Source: Ectocarpus siliculosus
Lineage: Eukaryota; Sar; Phaeophyceae; Ectocarpales; Ectocarpaceae
Direction of reading: 5' to 3'
Length of the DNA stretch: 64,000 bases
NCBI GenBank assembly: GCA_000310025.1
Contig: FN649741.1
Location: 5,809,775 to 5,873,774, forward strand
Shown here: piece by piece, positions 13,160-25,800 of the stretch
How positions within the stretch are numbered: position 1 is the first letter of the stretch
Layout of the letters: every line of letters starts with the position of its first letter
Position numbers and translations under genes: made by a program
Notes under the pieces: model-generated
Databases searched by the model: none
The model's input: only the letters and a program-made list of their open reading frames with translations
What the model was told of the DNA's origin: nothing

Positions 13160-15048
13160 GGGCTTCTCTCGCCCTCCTTCGATCTTATGATCGTACAGCA
13201 ACTGCTGCTGCAGCAAAAATATTACCATCATGTTCTCCGAGGAGAGCATCTCATGGCCGACCCGCAGTGATGCCAAGGTCCCAGCCTACTGCCCGTCGAC
13301 TTGTTAAAACGTATCCCTCCAGAGAGTCAATCGTTTCCGACGGCTGTCAGGATTGAGTAAAAAAAAATGATCCCCCGGTGGTGTTTTTGGGCGCACTTCA
13401 ACAAGCGGAACAACAAGGACCAACTTCGACCCTGTGGGTCAACATGCCTGTGGGTAATTCGTTTCTGTGTGTACCGCTGCAGGCCTTATAGATAAGAGGC
13501 AGGAAAATACCCGCCGAACGTCTTCACGGACCCTAGTTTTTCTTTAGACGACATATATATATGCAAAATAACGTAATGTACGCATGGTGGCATGAAGAAC
13601 TTGCATGCGACGAGTCTCTGTTGTTGTGTGTATTCGCAGAACCCGAAGTACCACCGTAAAAGTAAGTGAACCTCACGTAGGCAAGTAAGCCTGTAGAATT
13701 CCCTGCTGGTGACGGCTACGAAAAGACACATACATTATTAGTTTGGCGACCAATGGACTATTTTTCCTAAAAATGGACGCGAATAGAAACACTCACAGAA
13801 GAAAGGGTTGATTGTGGGTATGGGAACAACAAGAAGAGGGTGTCGATGTTGGCTCATGGAAACAACACGTTAAAACAAGTGCCAAAACCAACCATAGATA
13901 CGCGAAACAAGCCACCGACGACCACAAACTAAATAACCACGTGATGTAAGAGTTAATGTTCGGTAATATTCCCCGCAAATGATCGTGTGAGACCGAACTT
14001 GGATTATCCGAGACACCCAGCAGCCCTCTCGCCCACCAGATCTACAGTATCTCCGCAACAATCACTCGGGCAAGGGGTGGGGGAGTCGAATGAAACTTCC
14101 GCGGATGGATATTGGTCTTGAGAAGCTGAAGCTAAAGCTTCAGAATTGTTACTTCCACGCGTGCGTGCACACGCACGCACGGTGGGTGGTGTAGCAAAAA
14201 CCGACACGGTACCGGGCGGCCGAGTGGCCCGAAAAAAGGACGGGAGTTGCATGCGCGTCCTCCGGCATCGAAAACTGTGGCTTCGAAAAGGCCCATCCCA
14301 TAAAGGCAATCAAACTACCTCTCTCTCTCTTCCATGGCAAACCGGAAAGACAGTTGGGCCGGTATGAGTTAGTTTTCATCACCATTTGTTTGGCATCGTT
14401 TCGGTTATTCTTCTACAAGCTCTTCTCTCTCTGCTTTCTCACGGTACACGACAAAAAAAGTTGTACCCCACGCCCCCCTCCGCTCGGGTATGTTGGACTG
14501 ACACAACAACCTGGGGAAACACAACAGCAGCAGTCCAAAGACATTTCTGCTCGAGTTGATACTACATCAAACGTTTAACATACGCAAAAAATGCAACAAG
14601 CCACGAGTTGTTTCTCCGCGGCAGCAAGCACAACAACACAAGGCAAAAAAAAGGCAAAAAAGAGCCCTATCGGCGACAAAAGAAACAAGGCCACGTGGTT
14701 TCAGTACAAGTCACTCAAGAGCACACAAATCCTGCAACAATCAAAAGAACATCCCGTCATTCCAAACGATCACAGGCCGCAAGGCGCATGGGCTAGGCTA
14801 GGAGAAAAGACGCACGTCGACCCTCATGGGGCGTAACGTAAAACCACGCTTAGGCTGTTCCACGCACATCAAATTCGTGTGAAACGGATGAACCGTAACA
14901 TGTCCGATCTATCTCCGATCTATAATACAAATACATTTCGGAAAACCCGGCGCAAAGACGGTGTGAAAGCAAACTTCCATGGAACCACTCATTCCTCCTG
15001 TCCTCCATGAGAAAGAACAACTCACACAAATTGCACACACGGCCATTG

Positions 15049-15144
15049 TTCGATCTATGGCACCCTACCGGGAACCTTAATTTTTTAACCTGATATCTTC
15101 GATCTATGGCCCCCTACCGGGAACCTTGATTTTTTAACCTGATA
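15049..15144. repeat. 47-bp tandem duplication
   Basis: Two copies (15049-15094 and 15098-15144) share TTCGATCTATGG, a C-rich ACCGGGAACCTT block and an AT-rich end, differing at a few positions. Two copies only and no CRISPR-like spacing. Confidence 0.8.
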
Positions 15145-15467
15145 ACACTTACGTCCTTGGTCAGCCGGTCGTTGCTACCCAGTAGACACCACACACACAC
15201 ACAGGTCGGTGCCAGCTGAAGAACACACACATATGACACGCACACGCGCACACGCCTGAAACACAATACTGCAAACTTAAAAAACACAATACTGCAAACT
15301 TAAAAAACAAACATACGACAAACGACGAGAACGTTGACTGAAAAGACGGAAAGACAAAAAAGACAAGACTCAGACCAGTGCATGCACCATCTACGTGCTG
15401 CACCATACCACCACCGTAGCAGCAACGCTGCGCGCTTTAGGCTCTACGTTCCTGGTTCTTAGTCCAT

Positions 15468-18129
15468 CTAGAGGCCCTGGGTCTCCGGCACGACCTCGAA
15501 GGACGCAGAGCAGGCAAAGACGGAGTCATCGCCGAACAAGCCGACGCGGATCTTGTACATTCCTCCCTCGGAGTCTCGTGGAATGACGATGTCATAGTCG
15601 CCCTCTGTTATATTTTTAATTGGGAAGATGAACAAAGAAGGAAGGCGGAGGAGGACGTGGGAGAAGAGCAAAATAAAATTAACACAAAAGTCGATGCTGG
15701 TCTTATCTTATCGTGTCGTCCTGCTCGTCGTTGTTGGGAAACCAAACAATGATAGATTAGCAGGGGGGGGTCTTGTCGCAGCAGCAGCAACAACAATCAC
15801 CACCACCACCACACAACCAACAACAACAACAACAACGACAACGACAACGACAACGCCATCAACAACAGCATTGTAGTACAACTTACCGGTATCGTGGCAG
15901 CCGACGTCGGGCTTGTCGCAGACGGAGCTGACCCAGTCACCGCAGTCTCCGGTCCCTTCCGCATGGTAGAGGTCAATCTTGAATCGCCCCTGCTGTGCGC
16001 CGAAACCATTGTCGTAGTCAAACTGCTCGACGACGCAAGTTTGTTTGGGGCATCGAGGAGGAGAATTGTTCAGTGGCAGCAGGCAAGCCAGGCTTAGGGG
16101 AAACGGATGGTGGGGAGGTAGGTCCTCACTTGAATCATTGTTGAATCGGTTAGTCGTTAGGGTGGGGGTTAATTTGGCTGGAATGAAGAACTTTTTCGAT
16201 ATTGCTGTTGTTGCTGCTGCTGTTGCTGATGTTGGTCGTCGCCACATTTTTGGTCGCCCACAACGAAAAGTGTGTGTCAAAGCTGTCGGTACATCGCTCG
16301 TCGAAAGCCAAGACATGAGAAGAATGGTTTTCCTTCTTCTTGAAGACGATTGACTCACCTCTACAGTGTAAACAGCTCCCGCCACAGCAAGTGCGCCGGA
16401 GGATGGCGCCACCACCTCCATCGTCGGCCCGTCCTGGTCACTGGCATCCGCGGAACTCATCAGGTAAAACTCGTCCGAGCAACGGAACGTCTCCGTTCCG
16501 ACCTTCCCAATCCGGACTCTGTAGCCGCTGTTTGAGTGTCCATCGACCGGCTCCGGGAGGGTAACTTGGGACATTAGGTCGTCTTGGTTCATGCAAGCGT
16601 CGTCCCCCTCGGCGCAAAGGTTTGTTACCCAGAAGCCGCATTCGTCCGCCTGTATATCGGGTACAAGGTGACACGGTCGTCTGTTGGGACCATAGTTACC
16701 CCCCGTGGGTGGGCGTGCCGACCACCGGAGGTCATTCCATTTTTCGTCTCCGCTATCGCCATCTATCAAGCATGCAGTCTGAAGCTACAGTAGAGGAGGT
16801 AAGGTAGTATTTTGGTACCCCACCGCTGAGAAGCTCTGCGTCTATTACGCCATTTCTCTGATTCATGGAGCAGTCTAATCTTGACTGCAAGACATTCCTA
16901 GACACGTAGGTTGAGGTTGTACCCAGGACACAAAAGGTTGAGTACACTGTTGCTGTTTTGTGCTTTTAAGTGTTTGGTATACCCTTGCCCTTCTACAGCA
17001 GTTAGTCTGTGGGTCTATTACGTATATAATATGTACGCATGTAAATTTGCATGAGAATGCGACTGGACTACAGCATATTGACTATGGTACTCTACAGCAG
17101 AGCGTAGTCATCCTATTGTGTACATTAGTCATGGGCCTATATATATATATGTAGTCCATTGGATTTGCAGAGCTTTTCTATTTTTTTTGTCCTACAGCAG
17201 TTGTACAGTAGTAGTCTACATGTAAGAGAGGTGTTTCCATCGTTGAGGTGGTTGGCTTTGACTACGGAAGGCGTTTGCATCAGCTTTGAACCAATACGGA
17301 TAATATTAGACTGTACTGAGCGGAGACCGGAACGTTTTTGAAATGTGAAGACAACAACAACAACAACAACAACAAGAGTAGACCGAAGACTGTACACTGA
17401 ACGTGGACCACATATCAACAGCAGTGTACACGGCAGGATATTACAGCACTGCTGTGTGTACAGTTAGTTGCTGCTGTGTGTACAGTTAGTTGCTGACGGC
17501 TTCACGGCGTTTTAACTCATTTTCCTCTCACCTCTTCAAAGCAGAAGGAGTACGAGCCGCAGTAGTGCAGGTCGATCTCGAAACGGTCATCCGGTGATGC
17601 GCCTTTCCACGACACGATGTACGGCCTGTAAGATATATAGAGTAAGACGAAGGAATACGAGGAAGACTGCTGTCAGTAGTGAGGTTAGAGCGGGACGCAA
17701 CAGGCCAGAAAAGAGCACGCCCGCATGTTTACGCCAACAACACACCACAGTGTCGTGTATTGGCATGAGAGTCTGAAATCAGTGAACAGCTGAGATCATT
17801 TCTGAGAGCGAGCACCTACAGAACTACAGCCCTTTGCACTCGTTTGGGCTTTTCGAGCCTTTCGAAGGGACAAACGGCAGACGCCAGCCTACAGCATGTC
17901 ACTCGTGCTGCCTCTGCCGTGTGCCAGCCCTGATGCGTCAAGCGGCGCGTCCTCTAAAAACTACCACTGAGTATATAGTGGTAGCGGTGAGCTTTGAGGT
18001 TGCCTCTCACATGTCTGACACGACTGTCTCAGCCACCGCCGGGGTAAGCACCCGAAGTGCTTCCGTGTCGGTGATGATGTTGCCCAGCATGCCCGTCAGC
18101 GCCGCGATGAAGGCCACAGATGACTTCAT
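15468..18129 (-). CDS. Small secreted protein with two beta-sandwich-like (Kre9/KNH-like) repeats
   Basis: Five minus-strand exons: 18129-18011 (ATG), 17625-17532, 16649-16359, 16022-15887 and 15604-15468 (stop). All are GT-AG and in phase, giving about 258 residues. The N-terminus MKSSVAFIAALTGMLGNIIT reads as a cleavable signal peptide. Two repeats follow (about residues 25-135 and 145-255). Each has an opening strand before a Y-x-V-x-(W/F) motif, then RFEIDLHY or RFKIDLYH, a Cys-containing segment, an IP/LPEP turn, Y-x-(V/I)-R-(V/I)-G and a final C-S-x-x-F strand. This resembles Ig-like domains of Kre9/KNH and Ser-Thr-rich GPI-anchored wall proteins of fungi and stramenopiles. No C-terminal hydrophobic or GPI signal is visible, so a soluble extracellular or wall protein is likely. 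The gene model is firm; the family name is inference. Confidence 0.8.
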
Positions 18130-19874
18130 TTTCGACGATCCTTCGTGTCCTCGGCAGAGCTTCTACGTGACGGGTGGACTATTTCAGCGAACACACGCCG
18201 ATAATAGCAGATGGTAGAAGGATGTGGGTTAGCTTGCTTGCTTGGCTTGGCTTGAGAGGTGTCGCGACAGCTTGTGATGGCCAGTAGCAGGAGGCAGAGA
18301 GGAGTGAAAAAGGAGGTGCGACGATCAAACTCTGCATCAGGCAACTACAGCAGTATCAGGACCCCCCAAGGCCGTTCAACCCTTTTTTTGTTCGGAAATC
18401 TACGGCAGAGTTCCGCCGCCTCTTTCCCGGAACATTCTGTAGGGTCCCCGGGGGAAGAACTGTCACCGATTACCCCCTGACCCGTTAAAAGGTGGGGGGT
18501 CTTGAGGCTACCATGATTGATGTACACCAAAGGCGGAGACGTGGCTGCCGCGCCGCCTCTGACCGATATAGTGCCTGCTTGTCGTTTGTCTTTCCCTTTT
18601 CGACATTCGTCTAATGCCCGTTGCGTGATCCTGCCCTACTAGAGTGCAAACCAGTTTCAGCCCTCGCTCTGTGCTTTGTGGGAAGCAAAGAGGAAAACGA
18701 TGAGGAGAGTGAAGACATGCAGGGAAAATTACAGCGTACCACCCGTAGTTGGCGGGACTCAAAGGGGACTACACGAAAAAAATACGTGAAGAGGGATCGC
18801 AAGTAGGTACATGTTGGTCTACAGAGTACGTAGTGACATAAACAAAGAGCATGGCAAGCTTGGGCAGGGGGTCATGTGTGTTCGTACGGTTTCGGTTTCG
18901 CGTGATGTTTTTGGTAATCGGCGAAGACAACATGCTCACAGAGCAGGGCTCTACATATGCATACGGAAATCCTCTTTAGAACGTCGAGTGGGGTGGTCTG
19001 GTGTCGCAAGCCAAGTAGGAACAGACCGTGCGGGGATCAGAGGACCAGATGTCACCTGGTGCAGAACAGTAGTGTTCTTACGACGAGCGAGGCAGATTGT
19101 CACACCCACCCTCCCGCCCTTTGAAGGCATGTACAGTAGAGGCGTCGAACGTCCGTTCTCCAGCACAGACTACCTTCAGATGCCTGCCCGAGAGCCGCAA
19201 CACAAAATCAGTTTGATTCAAATATGGCTGCAGCAATTCGACCTTGATTGGCATCTTACCCGTGCCGTGATAGCACATGTATGTAACATTTCTCGAGCAC
19301 CACCGAAAAAAGACACCAGGAGCCGTTTATTCGGGAATGGACTTTGTTGTGGTCTCCAGCCTCCCCCCCCTCGTGCCTGGGACTCAAAAGACGGCGAACA
19401 TACCGCTACACGGAACCCAGCCACAACCCGAAAGCCCCCAATGGCATGGCCTGTGATAGCCTGCGCTCCATGATTCCGACCGCTATCACAGCAGTTCTGG
19501 CAAAAACGCCTGGGAGTATTTACCATATATTTTACACAAGAGACGGTGGAGAAAACAACCCAAAATCACGGGTAGCGGAGGTAAAAAGTCACCGAACAGG
19601 TCTAGACCAACCCTAGCCAAAATCCAAAAGAGAACAATTCCGATCTCGAGCAGACCAAGACCAAAGTCAACGAAAATTCTGAACCGCCTTGCCAAGAATC
19701 GAGCGAAACAGCTACGCAGGTACTAGTTGTGCATGGTGCAACATTACCTAGGTTTCAAATCAAACCGAGTAGAGACATCCAGAGCGAGCGCGACACGACA
19801 GCAAACAGAGAGCCACGCTCGTAAAAAACATTCGAGAGGTCAGTCACCCTGGTGCGCTGCGACACGCGACCCTC
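18130..19874. other. Intergenic region between two minus-strand genes
   Basis: It lies upstream of the secreted-protein gene (right part of its promoter) and downstream of the flavoprotein stop at 19875-19877. I see no exon with family similarity. One 220-codon open frame (18811-19473, +) has no recognisable motif. ACAGCAGT octamers lie near 18346 and 19484. Confidence 0.5.
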
Positions 19875-22800
19875 CTACACCCGGACTTGCTTCCGTCTCC
19901 GGTATGGTTGCCCTTTGCGCACGATGGGGCGACTCTCGCCCGCGATGAGGTCAGTCGTGACCGCCTCGCCCGCAAGCACCCCGGACTTCATCGCTCCGTC
20001 GAGGGTCGGCGTCGCTCGATGATCACCGCACACGAATATCGCGTCGTCCACCTGCCGTTGAGTTAAAAATAGTTGATTTCAGCCCCGATGGTTGTTGGCT
20101 GTAAGAGTCTGAAGCACAAACGTATATCTGTCCAAAGCGCATGAAAAACAAACACAGAACGGTCTCGTATGAACAGAGAAAAGAACACTGCGAGCTTGCA
20201 AAAAGAAGCAACCGAACAAGTGGAAGAGAAGGCCAGACACGAGGGAGGGAAAAAAATTCAGGCTCAAGAGGACCGACGGCCTTTGTACAATCTCACCTGG
20301 ACCTTCCTCCCGTAGAACCCACCCTCCCTGACGGGTGGTCGCTGCGCAGGCTGGGCGTACGGCACGCGGTACGTTCGGAGGTGTTTCCACTTGGCCACGT
20401 CCGCCCCTCGCGTCGGCAAGCCCCCCGCCCCCGCGTCACCCCCCTTGTTCTTGTCGAACCACTCCGCGAGGTGAGCGCGCACCTTCGCCTCGAGCTCGCC
20501 GTCGCTGCAGTCGGGGCTTCCGACCACGGTTACAGACGCCAACGACTTTCCCTGCAAAGACACCCGGAGGGGGGGCGGGGGGCAGGAAGCAAGCACATGG
20601 GAACTCTGTTCAACTTTGTTCCGCTCGACAAATCGGTGTGCCCGGTGCTTGAATAGGTCTGGAATCTGAGTGAGTACAAGTGGATAAACAACGATTGCGT
20701 GCAGGGCAAATACATCGTCAACGTGTCATTGTCACCTACGGGGTGGTGAGGCTCTAGCGACAGTTTCGTCGTGAAAACATAATACGTGCGTTGAATTCGA
20801 AGCATGTGCTTGACTGCTATTTAGCATCGGTCCTAGCCAGGAGACCGAAAGCGGGAAAGCTATTAATTACCCAGCGGAGTAAAATAACAACGACGGTACG
20901 GTACGGTACGGTACGGTACGGTACAGTACAGCAGTACCCTGAAACACCAACGACACGCTCTACAGAAGTGCGACAAAAAACACGCCAGTGCTGGAAAGCA
21001 CGTCTTTCAGACTGCTGCAGCGTACGCACATAAGTTGGGGTGCAAAAAACAACAAACTCGTGTACACGGGTTCTCGGCGAGCATGACAGCACGCACCAGA
21101 ATCACGCACAGGAGAAATTAAGATTCAATAAATGTCATCCTTGTGTAATGTGGAGTACGAGAACGTACCGCCGGGGCGTAAGATGGCGCCGTTTGCTCCA
21201 AGAAGACTACGTTGTTCACTGGCCCGCTGGACTTGGCTCCTTCCCCATTCAGCACCAAAATCGGCCCACCCACCTGGCCAGGGAAGCAAAGCAGAGGGGA
21301 AGGTGGTGAGAACACTTGTAGAAGGAGAAAATAAAACAAGAGACACCATATTTGGCGTGTGCTTTTTCAAATATGCACAATTAGCAGGACGCTCGACTAC
21401 TGTAGAGGGCCTTCGTTGTGCGCTCACGGCGAAGAACAACAGCAGTGGAGCCGTGGACGGCCCACGACCACGACAAAAAGCGACCGATCATGGATTAACG
21501 CGTAGACGAAACAAGGTATGAGTTTGGTTGCTGTGCTTTGGGGATGTTGGGGTGAAGCCAACACGGAACCACAATACACGCACACACGCTGTGGTCGGTC
21601 GATCAGGCAGAGAGGGGTTGCCGGCCAGTCCAACCAGTCGCCAACTATTGCATGCAAAACAACAAAGGCAAACGACCCGCCGCACATATCAGACGAAAAC
21701 ACCCAGCCGGCCAATCACAGGCCCACAAAACCGATGCCCGACAAAAGACTATAAAGCCGACCAATCACAGACCCACAAAACCGATGCCCGACAAAAGACT
21801 AAAAACTACACAAGCCAACCAGGTCAGCGTCTCAACCTTGACGAACCCAAATCGACTTACAATCACCCCCACAGACATCGGAAAAGCCAACCAAGGCCAG
21901 GGAATCAACCGAAACAAACCCAAATCGACGTATAATCACCCCCACACATCGACACTATTCTACGTGCAACAGGACTCTACTCACCGGCGCAGGCCCGTCG
22001 ATGGCGTAGTACAGGCACGTGCTCGACCTCCCCGTGCTGGGCGACGCTCCCCCGCCGAGAGCGGCCTCCTCCCCCAGCAACTCCGCGGCGACGGGGGCCT
22101 CGGTGGCCACCACCGCCGCGTGCGCCAGCAGCTCGCTGCCGTCCTCGAGGGTAAGCCTCACCCTAGGGGAGCCGTCGAACGACCCCGAGTAGGGGAGAAG
22201 GGCGTCCTCCCCCCCCTCGTCGTCATCGTTGTCGTCCTCCTCGATCTTGTCCATGGACATCACTTTCGTGTTCAGCAGCAGGCACCCTGCCCATGGCGAG
22301 AGAACACGGTGGGTGGACGGACCGAGGAGAGTTGAGTGCTTGCAGGCGGGGAGCGGAGAACATTGGTTCGCGAAGAGAGAAAAAAGCGCCCGGCGAGGTT
22401 TCGACATCAAGCGGCGAGGAAATGATCTCCCGGCATGGCCTCGAAACTGCTGTGAAACAGCGGGACTGAAAAGCGCACACCTGCTTACTGTACATAGGGC
22501 TGTGTATAACAACGCCGATAACAACGGCTGAAGGACCCAATCAACAAGTGATGCTGCAACGAACGTGTTTCGCGTGTCAGAGGGAAAATCTTCCGACCTA
22601 CGCAAGACAAAACTTGCAATCTATCTATGTACCATTGCCCGTCTGTGGCACATTGTCATGAAGGACCTAGACCAAGCACCCCTTACCGTCGGGCAAATCG
22701 GCCGCTATTTGCTTGGGCACCTCTCCCATGCCCCCCTCGGGCAGAGAGGCGGACCCCACCGAGAACATCTTGAAGACGAAGTTGAAGAGGAGGGACGACT

Positions 22801-25800
22801 GCTCCTCAAGGGGAGAAAGAAAGATGCCCTGATGATGACGACGATAGTGGTGATGGTTATGGTGGTGGTCCGAGTCAGCCGTTTTCCCGCCGAAGAAAAA
22901 GAGAGGAGAATGAAGGGAAGGGAGTTGAGAGGAAAATAATTACCATGCCGCCGCGTGCCAGTTGTGCCAGGGCGAGAGAGCAAGGGGGCATGACAGAGCA
23001 CTGCGGAGTCAAACGAAACAAGTCACTCATAATATCTCTCCCTCCCTCTCTTAACCCCCTTACCACGCACAGAAAATTCGGCGGTCTTGCGAAATTTCTG
23101 AAATGTAAGAAAAAGAGCGAACGACGCCTGCTGATTGGATGGTGCAGACAGTTCCATCCCTGGGTGCAAGTGCAAAGCTGCCTTCCCACTTGAGCCGTCT
23201 CTTGTGTGTAATCCCTATCAATTGTCCCCTCGTAACGAGGGGACAATTGATAGGGATTACAGACAGCAACTGGCGGGAGCGTGGTAAACGGGGCACGAAA
23301 AGGAGGTTTTCAAGATATTTCTCTAGAGGGAAAGCGAGACCTTCTAACTCAAGCCCTAGGTTGCTTGGTGCCTCCTATCAGCGGTGGTCTAGGTACTTCT
23401 TCCGCGCTTGCCCCTAGAAGCGCTTTCCACCCAAGGGTAAACAGACGCGGCGCAACTTCGCTGTTGAACCGGCGGCGTAATCGCCCCGCGATTCGACCTG
23501 TTCATTACCCTCATACTCCTCCACTCTACAAAGCATCCATACTAGACTAGAGTCGTCCCTGTGTACCCTGGCACCCCCCTGGTCGAGTAGTGCAAAGGAG
23601 GAGACAATCATGCCAATCTTCGCGAGGTAAAGCAGGTGAAAAAGATGGGGACAAAAAGTGTCCCCAAAAGGCGATCCAGCCCTAAAGGGGTTAAGCTGGC
23701 GGTACCCGGCCGTTCTGCTGGACTAGCCTGCTTCGTGCCGTACATAATGTGTGGCGTGCCAACCGCACAGCTCATTGGAAACGGGAGGCCATGCTGTGCT
23801 TTCGAACATGAGAAGAAGAAGGGGGGCGCGGGGGCGTAGAGACGTTGCGTTCTTTTCACCTCCTGGCGGATGTTCCTCCAAGCATCAAGAGCCGAACCAC
23901 AAAGTATCATTTTTAAAATCCGGTAAGACATGCCGCCTTACTTCACCACCCTCGAAATTTGCATACACCGTCCGCACGGCTGACGGAGCAACCGATTCCG
24001 AATACCCTTTTTCATAAAAAGAGACACAAAACCGCATCGTTTTGGGGGAGCGCTAAGCGTCTTACCTGGTAGAACGGAGCGAAAAACCTCGATACCATGG
24101 TGCTGCTGAGGCCTAGGGTACCGGTCAGGAAATCGTATGTCGTCTCCTCTGGAGCTCCAAATATTTCCTTCAGGCGCGATCGTTGCAAAATATACCACGT
24201 CAGCTGTTCTGCTTGGATGGAGAGTGACACGGCTTTACATCTCACAAGTCAACCATCCACCACCATCACTACCACCCGTGTGAGGCAACAGGAGCAGCAG
24301 CCAATCAGTGCTCCGATGGTATCTGATGCTTAACAGTCATTCGTCCGTGGGCTTGCAGCGGTGGATGGTGCACGAAAGCGGATGTTTTTTATTCCATTTG
24401 AATGCACAATACACATTCATATGGCTTTGCATGCATAATACATACCATATCAATCCATTCGATGATGAAACAATGTGACGGCTTTAAATAGACCTCAGCG
24501 ATATTTACTTCTTGCCCCAATGAGTCAGCCGTGCAACGAACAAAGCAAGAGACAACCAACAGTTTTTTCGAGCGCTTGCGGCCACCACTGCCGGTTGTTG
24601 GCTGGGGCGAAAAGGGAAAACGCATCACTTCTTGATACTTGGACATCGGTTTCGGCAGCCTGGCTGCGCAACAAAGTGCACACAGAACGGCTCCGAGCCG
24701 TTGTTGACCGTGTACGCGAGACCCGCCTACCTCGTCCTTTTGGAAGACGATCGCTATTCGGTGAAGGCCGACACGAATCTTGTCAACCAGCGTGCCCACG
24801 GGAGCCACCAACGCGTCCACAATCGCCCTTGGCGGTGTCGAAACGTTTCAAAAGGGCCGACGGCAGCCAGAAGAAAAGGCACACTTGTTGGAACCCAGGT
24901 TAGCCCTATACAGTTTATATCGGAACAATAACCAAGTTGTTGATTTGTGAGTAACGGTGTGGACACTGATGACAGGGGAAAGCACACGTTACAGCTTAGC
25001 GATCGATCCCTGTGGTTTGGTGGGCCAACGTGTCAGGGATTCTTCAAACGGCACAGCGAACGTAGCTATATAACAGACCTACCTGTTGAAGCAATCCTCG
25101 AGCGCGTAGTGGCAAAAGCACGACCCACCATTCCCGCTTTCCTCCAAAACACGCGGCAGATGCTTTTTGCCCACCTCGGCAACGAACAAATCGTTTTTCG
25201 AGGCATTCAAGACATACTGTATCCACACACTTGACTAATACTATGGCGGGACAACTGTTATATCTCACCCGGGTTTTCTAATGGGGTCGGACACGAGGTG
25301 AAACCCTCCGTCGTAACGCACGATCGCGCCGGGATCAAACTTTTGCAGTTTGAGGGTCTTGTAGTTGAGCTGTCGAGTAGGCTCCGGGTACGCCTCGATG
25401 AACACCTGGAAAACATGGGCGTTAGTAGACGCGCCAAGAAGTGGGGGGGAGGGTGCTACAACTGGTTGTTCTTTGTTCACTCCGATACCATACGCAGCAA
25501 TTAATGTGTCAAACCAAAGCACAGGGAGCTGAACGCAACGTAGTGCAAGCGTTCCGTCCTCGATCCACAATGCCGTCGATTGCCTACCCCTAACGCCCCC
25601 GGGCATCTGTTGCACCACGTCAGATCGATCATACACACCTGCTGGTGCACCGAAATCAAAAACAAAAAGCGACGTGGACGAACACAGTCACCGCCAGGGC
25701 GCGCACTGACACGTATGGTGAGCCCTTGAATAAGACGGTGATACTACTACATGCAGACCAAATCCCGGTGCGATTCCTAGAACGAGCACCGTTTTTTGCC

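Larger units (their letters stand above)
12134..15467. other. Intergenic region: upstream of 14-3-3, downstream of the secreted-protein gene
   Basis: No supported gene. About 12134-12900 should hold the 14-3-3 promoter and 5' UTR. The rest contains a direct/inverted repeat cluster (12994-13159), a 47-bp tandem duplication (15049-15144) and a short duplication of an ACACAATACTGCAAACTTAA unit near 15260-15305. ORFs here are short and look like noise. An ACTGCTGT octamer lies near 12474. Confidence 0.55.

Noticed and set aside
15049-15144. Short spaced repeats considered as CRISPR
   Set aside because: Only two copies, adjacent, no spacers, eukaryotic context.
18811-19473. 220-codon open frame on + strand between two genes
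   Set aside because: Begins with ATG but has no recognisable motif, no coding-like composition relative to neighbouring exons, and open frames of this size arise by chance in this GC-rich DNA.
25044-25268. Cys-containing minus-strand frame between flavoprotein exons
   Set aside because: Joining 25269 to 24827 keeps phase and reproduces the family sequence (DPIRKPGAIVDALVAPVG), so this stretch is intron.
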